Below the pieces are notes generated by a model, which worked only from the letters and a program-made list of their open reading frames with translations, searched no databases and had not been told where the DNA came from. Shown here piece after piece: positions 47,242 to 54,931 of a DNA stretch of 64,000 bases. Source of the DNA: Actinomadura_C sp036008685 (GTDB taxonomy: Bacteria > Actinomycetota > Actinomycetes > Streptosporangiales > Streptosporangiaceae). The number at the start of each line of letters is the position of its first letter. Positions within the stretch are counted from its first letter, which is position 1. Location of the stretch: contig DASYNF010000033.1 in assembly GCA_036008685.1 (NCBI GenBank), positions 4,724 through 68,723 on the forward strand, given 5' to 3'. Both the position numbers and the translations under genes were made by a program.

Positions 47242-47494
47242 ATGACGCTTTTCCGTCTTCCGGATGGCCTTCCTCCTGGACGGTCGCTCCTCCCACTGCT
47301 GTGGCTCTCCGACCACGCCGTGGCGGAACCCGCGGCGTGGTGGGCTCTCTGCCAGAAGCAGCAGGACATCACCGGCTTGCGCCCGGTGCTCTACTCCTGG
47401 CCCAGTGACCCGGGCCGTGCCCTGGACCCCGCTGAAGTCAGCGCGTTGGCTTGTCGACGCCCAGCTGTGGGAATTCTGGTGGGACCAGCCATAG
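47242..47494 (+). pseudogene. Frameshifted fragment of a DUF4253 protein
   Basis: The first frame from ATG 47242 reads LFRLPDGLPPGRSLLPLLWL, then AWWALCQKQQDITGLRPVLY, the core of DUF4253 proteins, but then runs into unrelated sequence. The expected continuation, DAQLWEFWWDQP, is found in the next frame and stops at 47494. The shift falls between about 47433 and 47455. The C-terminal half of the family is absent. Upstream (47092-47097) TTGACA and the pair TGACAGC/GCTGTCA suggest an old promoter. A sequencing error would explain the shift but not the early stop. Confidence 0.55.
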
Positions 47495-47528
47495 GCCTCG
47501 AGGAGGGAGCCCGCGGACCTGACCGGGG

Positions 47529-48314
47529 TCAGAGGGCGACGAAGGCGAGACCTCGTTGCTGCAACGCGGGGATCACGGTCCGGAGTGCCTCGATGGTCTG
47601 AACGCGGTTTCCGCCGCCGTCGTGGCAGAGGAGGATGTCACCGGGCTGTGCGCCCAGGAGCCTGCGGGCGATCGTCTGCGCCCCCGGACGCGTCCAGTCA
47701 CGGGTGTCGACCTGCCAGTCGATGCAGATCATGCTATGGGCGGCGGCGGTGTCCAGGATCTGAGGCGACCAGGCCCCGCCGGGGGCGCGGAAGTACTTGG
47801 GGGCGACGCCGGTGGTCTGCGCGATCCGGTCGTGTCCACCGCCGATCTCTCCTTCGATCCGGGCCGCCGGGAGCCGGGGCAGGTTCAGCGGGTGGGTCAC
47901 CGTGTGACCGGAGATCTGATGGCCCTCGGCGACGATGCGCTGCACCAGCTTCGGCCACTCCGTGACCTGCAACCCGATGACCGAGAACGTGGCGGGCACC
48001 TTGTACCGGGCCAGCAGGTCCAGCAGCATCGGGGTGTAGGTCGGATGCGGGCCGTCGTCGATGGTCAGTGCGACCGCGTTGGCCGGAGCGGCGGGCGTGA
48101 GGTCGTGCAGGGTGTGGACGGGCCGGCGGATCGCCTGAACCGGCTTGCCGTGCGCATAGCTCGGATTCGGCGGCGGTGCCTTGCGCTTCGGCCGGTTGGC
48201 GGCCCTCTTCGGAGCCTCGCCGGGTCGTACGGCCCGCGCCACCTCGGGTGCCCCGCCCGCGAGCACTCCGGCCCCCGCCGCGGCGAAGGTCATCAGTGCG
48301 TGCCGTCTGTCCAT
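47529..48314 (-). CDS. Polysaccharide deacetylase (NodB domain), Tat-type signal
   Basis: 261 residues. The N-terminus MDRRHALMTFAAAGAG carries a twin-arginine type signal. The NodB domain (about 80-261) has TIDDGPHP with the catalytic and metal aspartates, SGHTVTHP with the two metal histidines and RAPGGAWS. It should remove N-acetyl groups from an extracellular glycan such as peptidoglycan or chitin-like polymer. It is a close paralogue of the next gene, with nearly identical stretches (GDILLCHDGGG, the C-terminal FVAL). ATG at 48314. Confidence 0.9.
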   Translation of the reverse strand: MDRRHALMTFAAAGAGVLAGGAPEVARAVRPGEAPKRAANRPKRKAPPPNPSYAHGKPVQAIRRPVHTLHDLTPAAPANAVALTIDDGPHPTYTPMLLDLLARYKVPATFSVIGLQVTEWPKLVQRIVAEGHQISGHTVTHPLNLPRLPAARIEGEIGGGHDRIAQTTGVAPKYFRAPGGAWSPQILDTAAAHSMICIDWQVDTRDWTRPGAQTIARRLLGAQPGDILLCHDGGGNRVQTIEALRTVIPALQQRGLAFVAL

Positions 48315-48529
48315 CCACGCCGCCCTCTGAAGTTGATCTAGGTCAATGTACTCAGCCCCCTATGACGCCGGACGATCGGGTCGGGTTCGATGGATCTTGA
48401 GGACGTCGTGGTGGCGGGAACGCCTGCGAGTCGAGCCGGCGGTTCTGCGGCTCGGCTCGCAGGAGCCGTGTCAGCCGGTGGGCCCTGTAGGCCGGCCGGG
48501 GCGGCGGGTCGAGGATGGGCCGAGATGGG

Positions 48530-49318
48530 TCAGAGCGCGACGAAGGTGAGTCCTCGCTGCTTGAGGCCGGGGATCACGGTCCGCAGTGCCTGGATGGTCT
48601 CGGAGCGGTCTCCGCCGCCGTCGTGGCAGAGGAGGATGTCCCCGGCCTTCGCGCCCAGCAGTGTGCTCGCGATCGACCGCGTGCCGGGACTGGCCCAGTC
48701 GCGGGGATCGATCTCCCAGTCGACGCAGATCATGTCGTGCTCCGCGGCCGTGTCCAGGATCCGGGACGACCAGGCCCCGCCCGGGGCGCGGAAGAGCCTC
48801 GGGGCGACGCCCGCCGTCTGGGCGATGCGGTCGTGCGCGCCGCCGATCTCCTCCCGCATCCGGGCGGCCGAAAGCGCCGGCAGGTCCATCGGGTGGGTGA
48901 CGGTGTGATCGGCGACCTGGTGCCCCGCGGCGACCATCCGCTGGATCATCGTGGGAAACTCCTTGACCTGGAGGCCGACCAGGAAGAACGTCGCGGGAAC
49001 CTCGAACTCCGCGAGCAGGTCCAGCATCATCGGCGTCCACTTCTGGTCCGGGCCGTCGTCGATGGTGAGCGCCACGGCGTTGGGAGGAGCGGCCGGAGTG
49101 AGGTCGCGCAGGTTGTGCACCGGCCGGCGTAAGGCCCGCATCCGGCGGCCGCGCGCATAACCGGGATCGGGCGGCGGCTGTCGCACCGGCCGGTGTGCGG
49201 CGTGCGGTGGAGATCCATCCTCCCGCGACCTCCCCAGGCGCGTTCCGGCCGCCACCAACGCTCCGGTGCCGACCGCCGCCAAGGTCACCAGAGTCTGCCG
49301 CCTGCCCAATCCGTTCAC
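48530..49318 (-). CDS. Polysaccharide deacetylase (NodB domain), Tat-type signal, paralogue
   Basis: 262 residues. GRRQTLVTLAAVGTGAL is a twin-arginine type signal; the NodB motifs are TIDDGPDQ, ADHTVTHP and RAPGGAWS. The two proteins align along their whole length apart from the linker after the signal, so they arose by tandem duplication. GTG at 49318 has AGGGGG upstream. The 215-bp gap to the paralogue contains TTGATCTAGGTCAA near 48333 and could be a promoter for the second copy. The 266 bp before this gene hold nothing I recognise. Confidence 0.9.
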   Translation of the reverse strand: MNGLGRRQTLVTLAAVGTGALVAAGTRLGRSREDGSPPHAAHRPVRQPPPDPGYARGRRMRALRRPVHNLRDLTPAAPPNAVALTIDDGPDQKWTPMMLDLLAEFEVPATFFLVGLQVKEFPTMIQRMVAAGHQVADHTVTHPMDLPALSAARMREEIGGAHDRIAQTAGVAPRLFRAPGGAWSSRILDTAAEHDMICVDWEIDPRDWASPGTRSIASTLLGAKAGDILLCHDGGGDRSETIQALRTVIPGLKQRGLTFVAL

Positions 49319-49584
49319 GCCGCCCCCTGAAAGCCGATGTGGCCGTTGCCCGATCCGGTCCCGCCTGGGACCACGGCCCCGCCGGCCGTGGTCCGGTGCG
49401 GTTGTGGCACATCGGGTTCCCGGTGGTCGCGACCGTGGCGGCCTCCCGGCCGCTATGTGTACGCCTACCCCCTGGCCTGCCGGGCGCAATGCCTGCGAAG
49501 GCCGAGCTCCGATGCTTTCCTGCCCAAGCAAGGGTGAAAAGGGTCAAGGCGTCGAACCGGGGCTCCGGCGATCGAGCGGGCCGA

Positions 49585-50319
49585 TCAGGAAGAACCGGTG
49601 CGGGGGAGGTGGATCAGGTCCACCGTGCCGAGGATGTGTGCCTCCATCTCGGCGCGGGCCGCGGCCGTATCCTGCTCGCGCAGCGCCGCGATGATGCCCT
49701 CGTGATCGTGAAGGCGTTCGCTGACCGCCTCGGCCAGCGGCTGCGGTCCACCGGTGGTGTTGATCAGCAGGTCTGACATGTCCCACATGCGGCGGCTGAT
49801 CTGGGCCATCACCCGGGAGTGGGCCATCGCGTGCACGACCACGTGGAACTCGCGGTTGAGGACCCGATAGCCGTGGGAGCGCGCACCCGGGTCGTCTTCG
49901 GCGACGAGCTCGGCGATCCTGCGGTTGGCCTGCTCCAGCTCGGCGAGCTGGGTCTCGGTGCGCCGCTGGGCGGCGACACCGGCCACCGCACCTTCGAGAC
50001 CGGCGAAGATCGCGAAGAAGTCCTCGACCTCGGCGGCCTCGTACACGGGGACATGGCAGCCGACCTGCGGGATGATCTCTACGAGGCCGTCGGTCGCCAG
50101 CCGCCGGAGCCCGTCCATGATGGGCTGCTTGCTGACCTCGAACTCGGCCTTCAGCGATTCGACCGCCAGGCGCTCACCGGCCTGGTAGCCGCCACCGAGC
50201 AGGCGTTCCTTGATGAGGTCGTAGATCACGGGTGCGAGCCGCTTACCGGACCGGACGGCGACAGGTCGCACCGCGGATGACCCTGTGGCCACGCTGGACG
50301 GCCCCGCCGGTGTCGACAT
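49585..50319 (-). CDS. GntR-family regulator with FCD domain
   Basis: 244 residues. The winged helix-turn-helix (about 25-90) has GERLAVESLKAEFEVSKQPI and DGLVEIIPQVGCHV; the FCD domain has NREFHVVVHAMAHS and ERLHDHEGIIAALRE, giving the metal or ligand histidines and acidic residues. Such proteins repress catabolic operons in response to small acids. The ligand is unknown. ATG at 50319; the ribosome site is weak. The 226 bp divergent from the next gene should hold its operator. Confidence 0.88.
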   Translation of the reverse strand: MSTPAGPSSVATGSSAVRPVAVRSGKRLAPVIYDLIKERLLGGGYQAGERLAVESLKAEFEVSKQPIMDGLRRLATDGLVEIIPQVGCHVPVYEAAEVEDFFAIFAGLEGAVAGVAAQRRTETQLAELEQANRRIAELVAEDDPGARSHGYRVLNREFHVVVHAMAHSRVMAQISRRMWDMSDLLINTTGGPQPLAEAVSERLHDHEGIIAALREQDTAAARAEMEAHILGTVDLIHLPRTGSS

Positions 50320-50545
50320 GGCAGCAGAGTAGCCGCCGCCACCGCCGATGACGGCATCTCGGCCGGTCCAGGTCCGCCTCCGAACAGGCCGAGCAGTTCC
50401 TGCACATGGGCGTTGTCGAGGAGACCGCCGAGGGCATCGTCGTCCGGGCCCTTTTGCGAAAGGAGGCGGGGACCGGGGAGTCCGGGGGAGCGGATCCGGG
50501 CATCCCTGGGGCGCGAGTCCGTGTCCCACACAGGTGGAGGCGTAT

Positions 50546-51088
50546 GTGAGCGAAAACGCCGGTCGGGATCCGGGCATCCGGACGTTGCCCTCGGAGGTGT
50601 CCAACGTCGATTTCAGGCGGATCCACGCGATCCGCAAAGCGGCGCTCATCCTCCTGGTGGCTCTCGTGCTCGTGGGCCTCACCGGGTTTCTCGGGGTACG
50701 GGCGGGGACCGTCTCGGTCTCCGCAAACGGCTACGAGCTCCTGGTGAAGCACCCGTGGATCACCCGTGGCGGGGAGGACGCCGACTGGAGCCTCGAGGTG
50801 ACGCGGCGAGGAGGGTTCGACCGGCCGGTCACGATCGCCTACACCAGGGAATACCTCGACTTCTTCCAGGTCCAGGACGTGTTCCCGGAGCCGGTCTCCG
50901 AGGTCAGCTCACCGCCCTATCTCTACTTCACCTTCGCCGTGCCGCCGGGCGAGGACCTGGACATCGCCTTCCCCGCGCAGGCGATCCCCAGCGTCACGGA
51001 CGCCGGCCGGCACGGTGCGGAGGTGATCGTACTCGTCGACGGCAGGCCGATGGTGCGGGCGTCCTACAACACGTGGCTGGTGCCGTAG
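50546..51088 (+). CDS. Single-pass membrane protein, function unknown
   Basis: 180 residues: cytoplasmic 30, one membrane helix (ALILLVALVLVGLTGFLG), then a beta-rich outer domain (SVSANGYELLVKHPWITRGG and later DIAFPAQAIPSV). GTG at 50546 has GGAGG 5 nt upstream. Its TAG shares one base with the start of the DUF421 gene, so the products are probably coupled and may bind each other. I do not recognise the family. Confidence 0.72.
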   Translation: MSENAGRDPGIRTLPSEVSNVDFRRIHAIRKAALILLVALVLVGLTGFLGVRAGTVSVSANGYELLVKHPWITRGGEDADWSLEVTRRGGFDRPVTIAYTREYLDFFQVQDVFPEPVSEVSSPPYLYFTFAVPPGEDLDIAFPAQAIPSVTDAGRHGAEVIVLVDGRPMVRASYNTWLVP

Positions 51089-51558
51089 TGGAGATCATCA
51101 TCCGGGCGGCGGTCCTCTACCTGTTCCTGTTCGGCGTGACGCGGGCTCTCGGCAAGGCGCCCCTGGGACAGCTCAGCCCGTTCGAACTCGTGGCCCTGAT
51201 CGTCATGGGCGAGCTGGTTCAGCCGGCGGTCATGCAGGACGACGAGTCCGTGGCCGGCGCGATGATGGGCGTCGCGACCTTCGCGCTGCTGACCATCTTC
51301 CTGGCCTGGCTCCAGGACCGGTTCCCCCGCGCGCGCAAGATCATCGAGGGACAGCCGGTCATCGTCGTCCGCAACGGTGAGATGCAGCGGGAGGTGATGA
51401 AGCTGGAGCGCCTCACCGAGACCGAGCTCCTGCAGGCCGCGCGCGAGGCCGGCATCCGGGATCTCAGGGACGTCGAACTCGCCGTCGCCGAGGTCAACGG
51501 GACGATCTCCTTCTTCACCGTGATCGAAGGCGAGTCCGCTCCGGATACGGCGCTCTGA
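51088..51558 (+). CDS. DUF421 (YetF-like) membrane protein
   Basis: 156 residues. Three membrane helices (about 2-20, 32-48, 58-76) and a cytoplasmic C-terminal domain with KIIEGQPVIVVRNGEM and LERLTETELLQAAREAGIRD, the DUF421 signature. YetF proteins of Bacillus spores bind phospholipid; here the role is unknown. It shares one base with the upstream gene. Confidence 0.88.
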   Translation: MEIIIRAAVLYLFLFGVTRALGKAPLGQLSPFELVALIVMGELVQPAVMQDDESVAGAMMGVATFALLTIFLAWLQDRFPRARKIIEGQPVIVVRNGEMQREVMKLERLTETELLQAAREAGIRDLRDVELAVAEVNGTISFFTVIEGESAPDTAL

Positions 51559-51621
51559 CCGGGCCGGTGCCCGTGGGCTCCGGCCACGACGGTACGTCTG
51601 TACGTGTGATGGACGTACGGC

Positions 51622-52218
51622 TTATGGGCGTACGGCCCGGACCAGCGTGTCCACGGCACTCCGCGTGACACCGTCGACGGTCACCGGCCGCAGAACCCGC
51701 TCGGCCCGCTCGACCACCATTGCCGGCAGGGCGCCGGTGATCCTGGCCGGTGTGTGGAGGATCCCGGGATCCTGTGGCCCGCCCACGCCTTCGGCGATGT
51801 TCGTCTGATCGTGTCCCACCACCAGGAGGACGCCGCCCGGACGCAGTGCGTTCGCGGCCCTGGTCAGCACGGTGCTCATGGCCTCGAGGGGGAGGTGCAG
51901 GTAGGCGATCACCACGGCGTCGAAGGCCCGCTCGGGCGGGGCCCAGGACGCCAGATCGGCGACGACGTGGTCCAGGCCGAGCGACCTGGCATCGGCCAGC
52001 TCGCGAGCGCGTTGGACCGCGACCGGGGAGAAGTCCACGGCGGTGACGGTCCATCCCCGTTCCGCGAGCCAGAGCGCGTTGCGGCCCTCGCCCGAGGCCA
52101 GGTCCAGAGCGTCACCCGGGGGGAGTCCGCCGAGTTCCTCGGCGACGAAGCGGTTCGGCTCCACCGACCACAGCATGTCCTGTCCGGCGTAGCGGCGATC
52201 CCAGGCGGCTGCGTCCAT
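51622..52218 (-). CDS. Class I SAM-dependent methyltransferase
   Basis: 198 residues. WDRRYAGQDMLWSVEPNRF at the N-terminus and ALDLASGEGRNALWLAERGW as SAM loop, VTAVDFSPVAVQRARELA, FDAVVIAYLHLP; this is the tellurite-resistance TehB/UbiE-like small methyltransferase pattern. ATG at 52218 has GGGGGA upstream. Short GTACG repeats lie just after its 3' end (51588-51640). Substrate unknown. Confidence 0.86.
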   Translation of the reverse strand: MDAAAWDRRYAGQDMLWSVEPNRFVAEELGGLPPGDALDLASGEGRNALWLAERGWTVTAVDFSPVAVQRARELADARSLGLDHVVADLASWAPPERAFDAVVIAYLHLPLEAMSTVLTRAANALRPGGVLLVVGHDQTNIAEGVGGPQDPGILHTPARITGALPAMVVERAERVLRPVTVDGVTRSAVDTLVRAVRP

Positions 52219-52575
52219 GAATCCCCCACATCGTGCCTCGGTTCCATCGATACCGTACACACGCGGCCCGGCCGGCCGGGTGGGAACGCCGGGTGACCGG
52301 GCCAGACGACCCGCCCGGCCGACCATCATGATCTTGACCGGGTGCCTTCGGCTTCGCAGGGGGCATCGAGACCGGCGGCGACGCCGGGTCGGGCGGGAGC
52401 ATCACCTGACCACGAGGGCCATGTCCCGGTGGCGGACGCCCTGCGACGGGGGCCCGCCGTCACGTGTCCCGCTTACCGGCAGGCCGGATCTATAGGCCCA
52501 GGACGCCGCGGGCGCCGGTGAACCCGACCGCGGACGGACTCGGACGCCCCGATTTCCCGCGGGAACGCCCGCGCG
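52219..52575. other. Intergenic region with no gene seen
   Basis: 357 bp between a methyltransferase start and the hemerythrin stop, both on the minus strand. I see no ribosome site with an open frame and no strong hairpin. Confidence 0.5.
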
Positions 52576-53265
52576 TCATCCGCCGTCGCGTGATCCGCCG
52601 TTCTGGGATCCGCCGTCGCGTGATCCGCCGTCCTGGGATCCGCCGTCCTGGGATCCGCCGTCCTGGGATCCGCCGTCGCGTGATCCGCCGTTCTGGGATC
52701 CGCCGTTCTGGGATCCGCCCTCGACGACCTGCCGGATGGTCTGGGCGAGCTCGTCCTTGCCCATGTCGGCGCGGTGCTTGATACCGAGCTCACGGGCCAG
52801 CTGGTAGAGCTCATCCCTCGACGGGCTCAACCGGCCGAGCGTCTTCTCGCGCCGCTCCATGAAGGCTTGGGCGAGCTCACTGAGCTTGTCCTTGCTGACG
52901 GACTCCCGAAGCTTGGGCAGAACCTGTTCCTCCTCCTGCCGGTTATGGGTTCTGACCGCCTCCACGAAGGGGCGCAGCTGCTCCTCGAACTCCTTGCTCT
53001 GGGGATCGGTCTGCTGGATCCGCTCCAGCATCTGCCAGGCCTCACGGTGCTCCTGGATCGACTGCTGTGCCCGCTCCTTGTCGCCGACCTCCTCGGCCAG
53101 CACGGGATAGACCCTTTCCTGCTCGGCCTCGGAGTGAGCGCCGTACATCGCCGCCGTCTCCTTGATGAGCAGCTTCCGGGCGGTCGGGTTCTGCTGTAGC
53201 CGGTCGAACATCTGGTCCATCTCGCGGTGATCCCTGGTGATCAGACTGATGACATCATCGGCCAT
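52576..53265 (-). CDS. Hemerythrin-domain protein with Rho-N-like segment and repeat tail
   Basis: 229 residues. The four-helix hemerythrin domain (1-150) has metal ligands in TRDHREMDQMF, YGAHSEAEQERVYP, QEHREAW and RTHNRQEEEQVLP. A Rho-N/SAP-like motif follows (SRDELYQLARELGIKHRADM and KDELAQTIRQ). The last 47 residues are nine GGS-(Q/R)-(D/N) units ending GG, coded by a 15-bp minisatellite. ATG at 53265 follows GGGGGG. It probably senses or buffers oxygen or nitric oxide; the tail may be a flexible linker. Confidence 0.88.
   Translation of the reverse strand: MADDVISLITRDHREMDQMFDRLQQNPTARKLLIKETAAMYGAHSEAEQERVYPVLAEEVGDKERAQQSIQEHREAWQMLERIQQTDPQSKEFEEQLRPFVEAVRTHNRQEEEQVLPKLRESVSKDKLSELAQAFMERREKTLGRLSPSRDELYQLARELGIKHRADMGKDELAQTIRQVVEGGSQNGGSQNGGSRDGGSQDGGSQDGGSQDGGSRDGGSQNGGSRDGG
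52580..52714 (-). repeat. 15-bp minisatellite, nine tandem units
   Basis: Nine 15-bp units, each a variant of CCGCCGTC(C/G)(T/C)G(G/T)GAT on the plus strand, run without a break and keep the reading frame; six differ only at two or three bases. Five codons per unit code for GGS plus a variable pair. Copy-number change would lengthen or shorten the hemerythrin tail without a frameshift. Confidence 0.9.
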
Positions 53266-53377
53266 GGTGTTCCCCCCTCTCAGGGGTGCGCCATGCCCGT
53301 ATATGCGCAGGTCATGCCCATACGTGACGTAAAGGAAATTCGACCGGGCGGGGATCTGTCCCTGTGCTCTCGGTCGA

Positions 53378-53415
53378 TCAAGGGTCGTGGCGATCTGGAG
53401 TGCCACGACCCTTGA
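53378..53415 (-). terminator. 14-bp perfect hairpin terminator
   Basis: TCAAGGGTCGTGGC (53378-53391) pairs perfectly with 53402-53415 around 10 bases, 42 bp after the minus-strand P450 stop and upstream of the hemerythrin gene. Confidence 0.78.
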
Positions 53416-53456
53416 CCCGCACAGCCGGCTCGGGCCGAGCCGCTCGGAGCCGGAAC

Positions 53457-54665
53457 TCATGGCACGGGTGACCAGGTGAGGGGGAGTGACTCGACGCCGT
53501 AGATGCCTTCGACTCCTCCGAGCCGGGGAGATCCGGCGAGGGCCAGATCCGGGAGCCGGGGAGCCAGGAAGGTCAGCGCCTCCTCCAGCTCCGCGCGGGC
53601 CAGGTTGGCGCCGAGGCAGAAGTGGGCGCCGGCGCCGAACGTCAGCATGTGGCGGTCACGGTCGGCGGAGATGTCGAAGCGCTCACCCTCGCCGGCGCCC
53701 GGCTCGCGGTTGGCCCGTTCCGCGCAGATCGCCACGATCGTGCCGGCCGGGAAGACCACGCCGCGGTGCTCGACCTCCTCCACACAGATCCGGGCCGTGA
53801 ACGGCGTGATCGGCTCGTACCGCAGCACCTCCTGGACGGCCTGGCCCACGAGCCCGGGATCGCGGGCCAGCAGCGCCCACTGGTCAGGATGCTCGGCGAA
53901 GAGCCGCAGCGCGTGCGCCAGCTGAGCCTGGGTGGTGTCGACCCCGCCCGCGAGCACGTTGAGCACCAGGTTGACGCATTCGGCGTGCGACAGCCGCTGG
54001 CCCTCGTCCTCGGCGGCCAGGAGCGTGCTGACCAGATCATCCGCTGGATCGGCCCGGCGTTTGTCCAGCAGCGCCTCGACGTAGTCGTACACCTCCGCGA
54101 CGGCGCGCTCCATGCCGGGGAGTTCGGCCGACAGAGATCGGATGTCGAACTGCCGCTGCACCCAGTTGGACCACTGGTGCAGCCTGGGTGCGTCCTCGAG
54201 GGGCGCTCCGAGCACCGCGGCGATGGTGAGAGAGGGGTATGGCTTGGCGACCGCCTCCACGAACTCGCAGGAGGTGGCGGTCTCGTCCCAGAGGCCATGG
54301 AGGAATCCGCGCATCGCGGGACGCCAGCGGTCCGCCGCTCGCGGGTTGAAGGCGGGGCCGACCAGCGCGCGCAACCGGCGATGCCGATCGCCGCTCTGGT
54401 TGAGGATGTTGGCGTCGATCTGCTCCCAGAGCCGCCCGGCCGTGATGCCGAAGATCTCCGCGATCTGGCGGCCGGGGAAGGCCGTCGCCCGGGACCGCAG
54501 GAAGAACTCGCCCGCCTCCCGATCGACGGCGATGTACGACAGCGGCCCCTGGGCGAGCCAGCCCCGCTCGGCCACCTCGGCGAGCCGCCGGTGATAGACC
54601 TCGCCGGTCAGGTCGGGCGCGGAGTAGTCGAAGACCGGGAGCTCCAGCTCCGTCACGAGGGCCAC
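53457..54665 (-). CDS. Cytochrome P450 with all canonical motifs
   Basis: 402 residues, class I bacterial size. I helix LAGGVDTTQAQ with acid-Thr, K helix EVLRYEP (ExxR intact) and heme loop FGAGAHFCLG with C350. GTG at 54665 has GGGAG 5 nt upstream; GTG 54707 would add 14 residues without clear homology. No ferredoxin or reductase gene is next to it. Substrate unknown. The 266 bp before it hold the hairpin at 54841 and no gene. Confidence 0.92.
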   Translation of the reverse strand: MALVTELELPVFDYSAPDLTGEVYHRRLAEVAERGWLAQGPLSYIAVDREAGEFFLRSRATAFPGRQIAEIFGITAGRLWEQIDANILNQSGDRHRRLRALVGPAFNPRAADRWRPAMRGFLHGLWDETATSCEFVEAVAKPYPSLTIAAVLGAPLEDAPRLHQWSNWVQRQFDIRSLSAELPGMERAVAEVYDYVEALLDKRRADPADDLVSTLLAAEDEGQRLSHAECVNLVLNVLAGGVDTTQAQLAHALRLFAEHPDQWALLARDPGLVGQAVQEVLRYEPITPFTARICVEEVEHRGVVFPAGTIVAICAERANREPGAGEGERFDISADRDRHMLTFGAGAHFCLGANLARAELEEALTFLAPRLPDLALAGSPRLGGVEGIYGVESLPLTWSPVP

Positions 54666-54840
54666 AGCGTCTCCCAAGGCTAGGGTCGCGGCGCCGCGAT
54701 CGCTCACGGGGCCGCCCGGCCTCACAGGCTGAAGCCGCCACCGGAACCGTACCGGCGCAGGATCTTGACGCCTATGGTCCGTACCGCAGTGCCGGCCGTG
54801 CACGGGTCCGATCAGGAAGACCGGGCATGACCTCACGTCC

Positions 54841-54876
54841 GAAGGCTCCGGACGCCGCACGGCGTCCGGGGCCTTC
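54841..54876 (-). terminator. 16-bp hairpin after the surface protein gene
   Basis: GAAGGCTCCGGACGCC (54841-54856) and GGCGTCCGGGGCCTTC (54861-54876) pair with one G-U around GCAC, 55 bp after the minus-strand stop at 54932. Confidence 0.78.
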
Positions 54877-54931
54877 CCGTGTGAAGACGGTCCCCGCGGA
54901 GGCCACGGGCAGCGTCATGGGAGACGTACGG

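Noticed and set aside
51588..51640. Repeated GTACG motifs as a protein-binding array
   Set aside because: The pentamer is very common in this genome and spacing is irregular.
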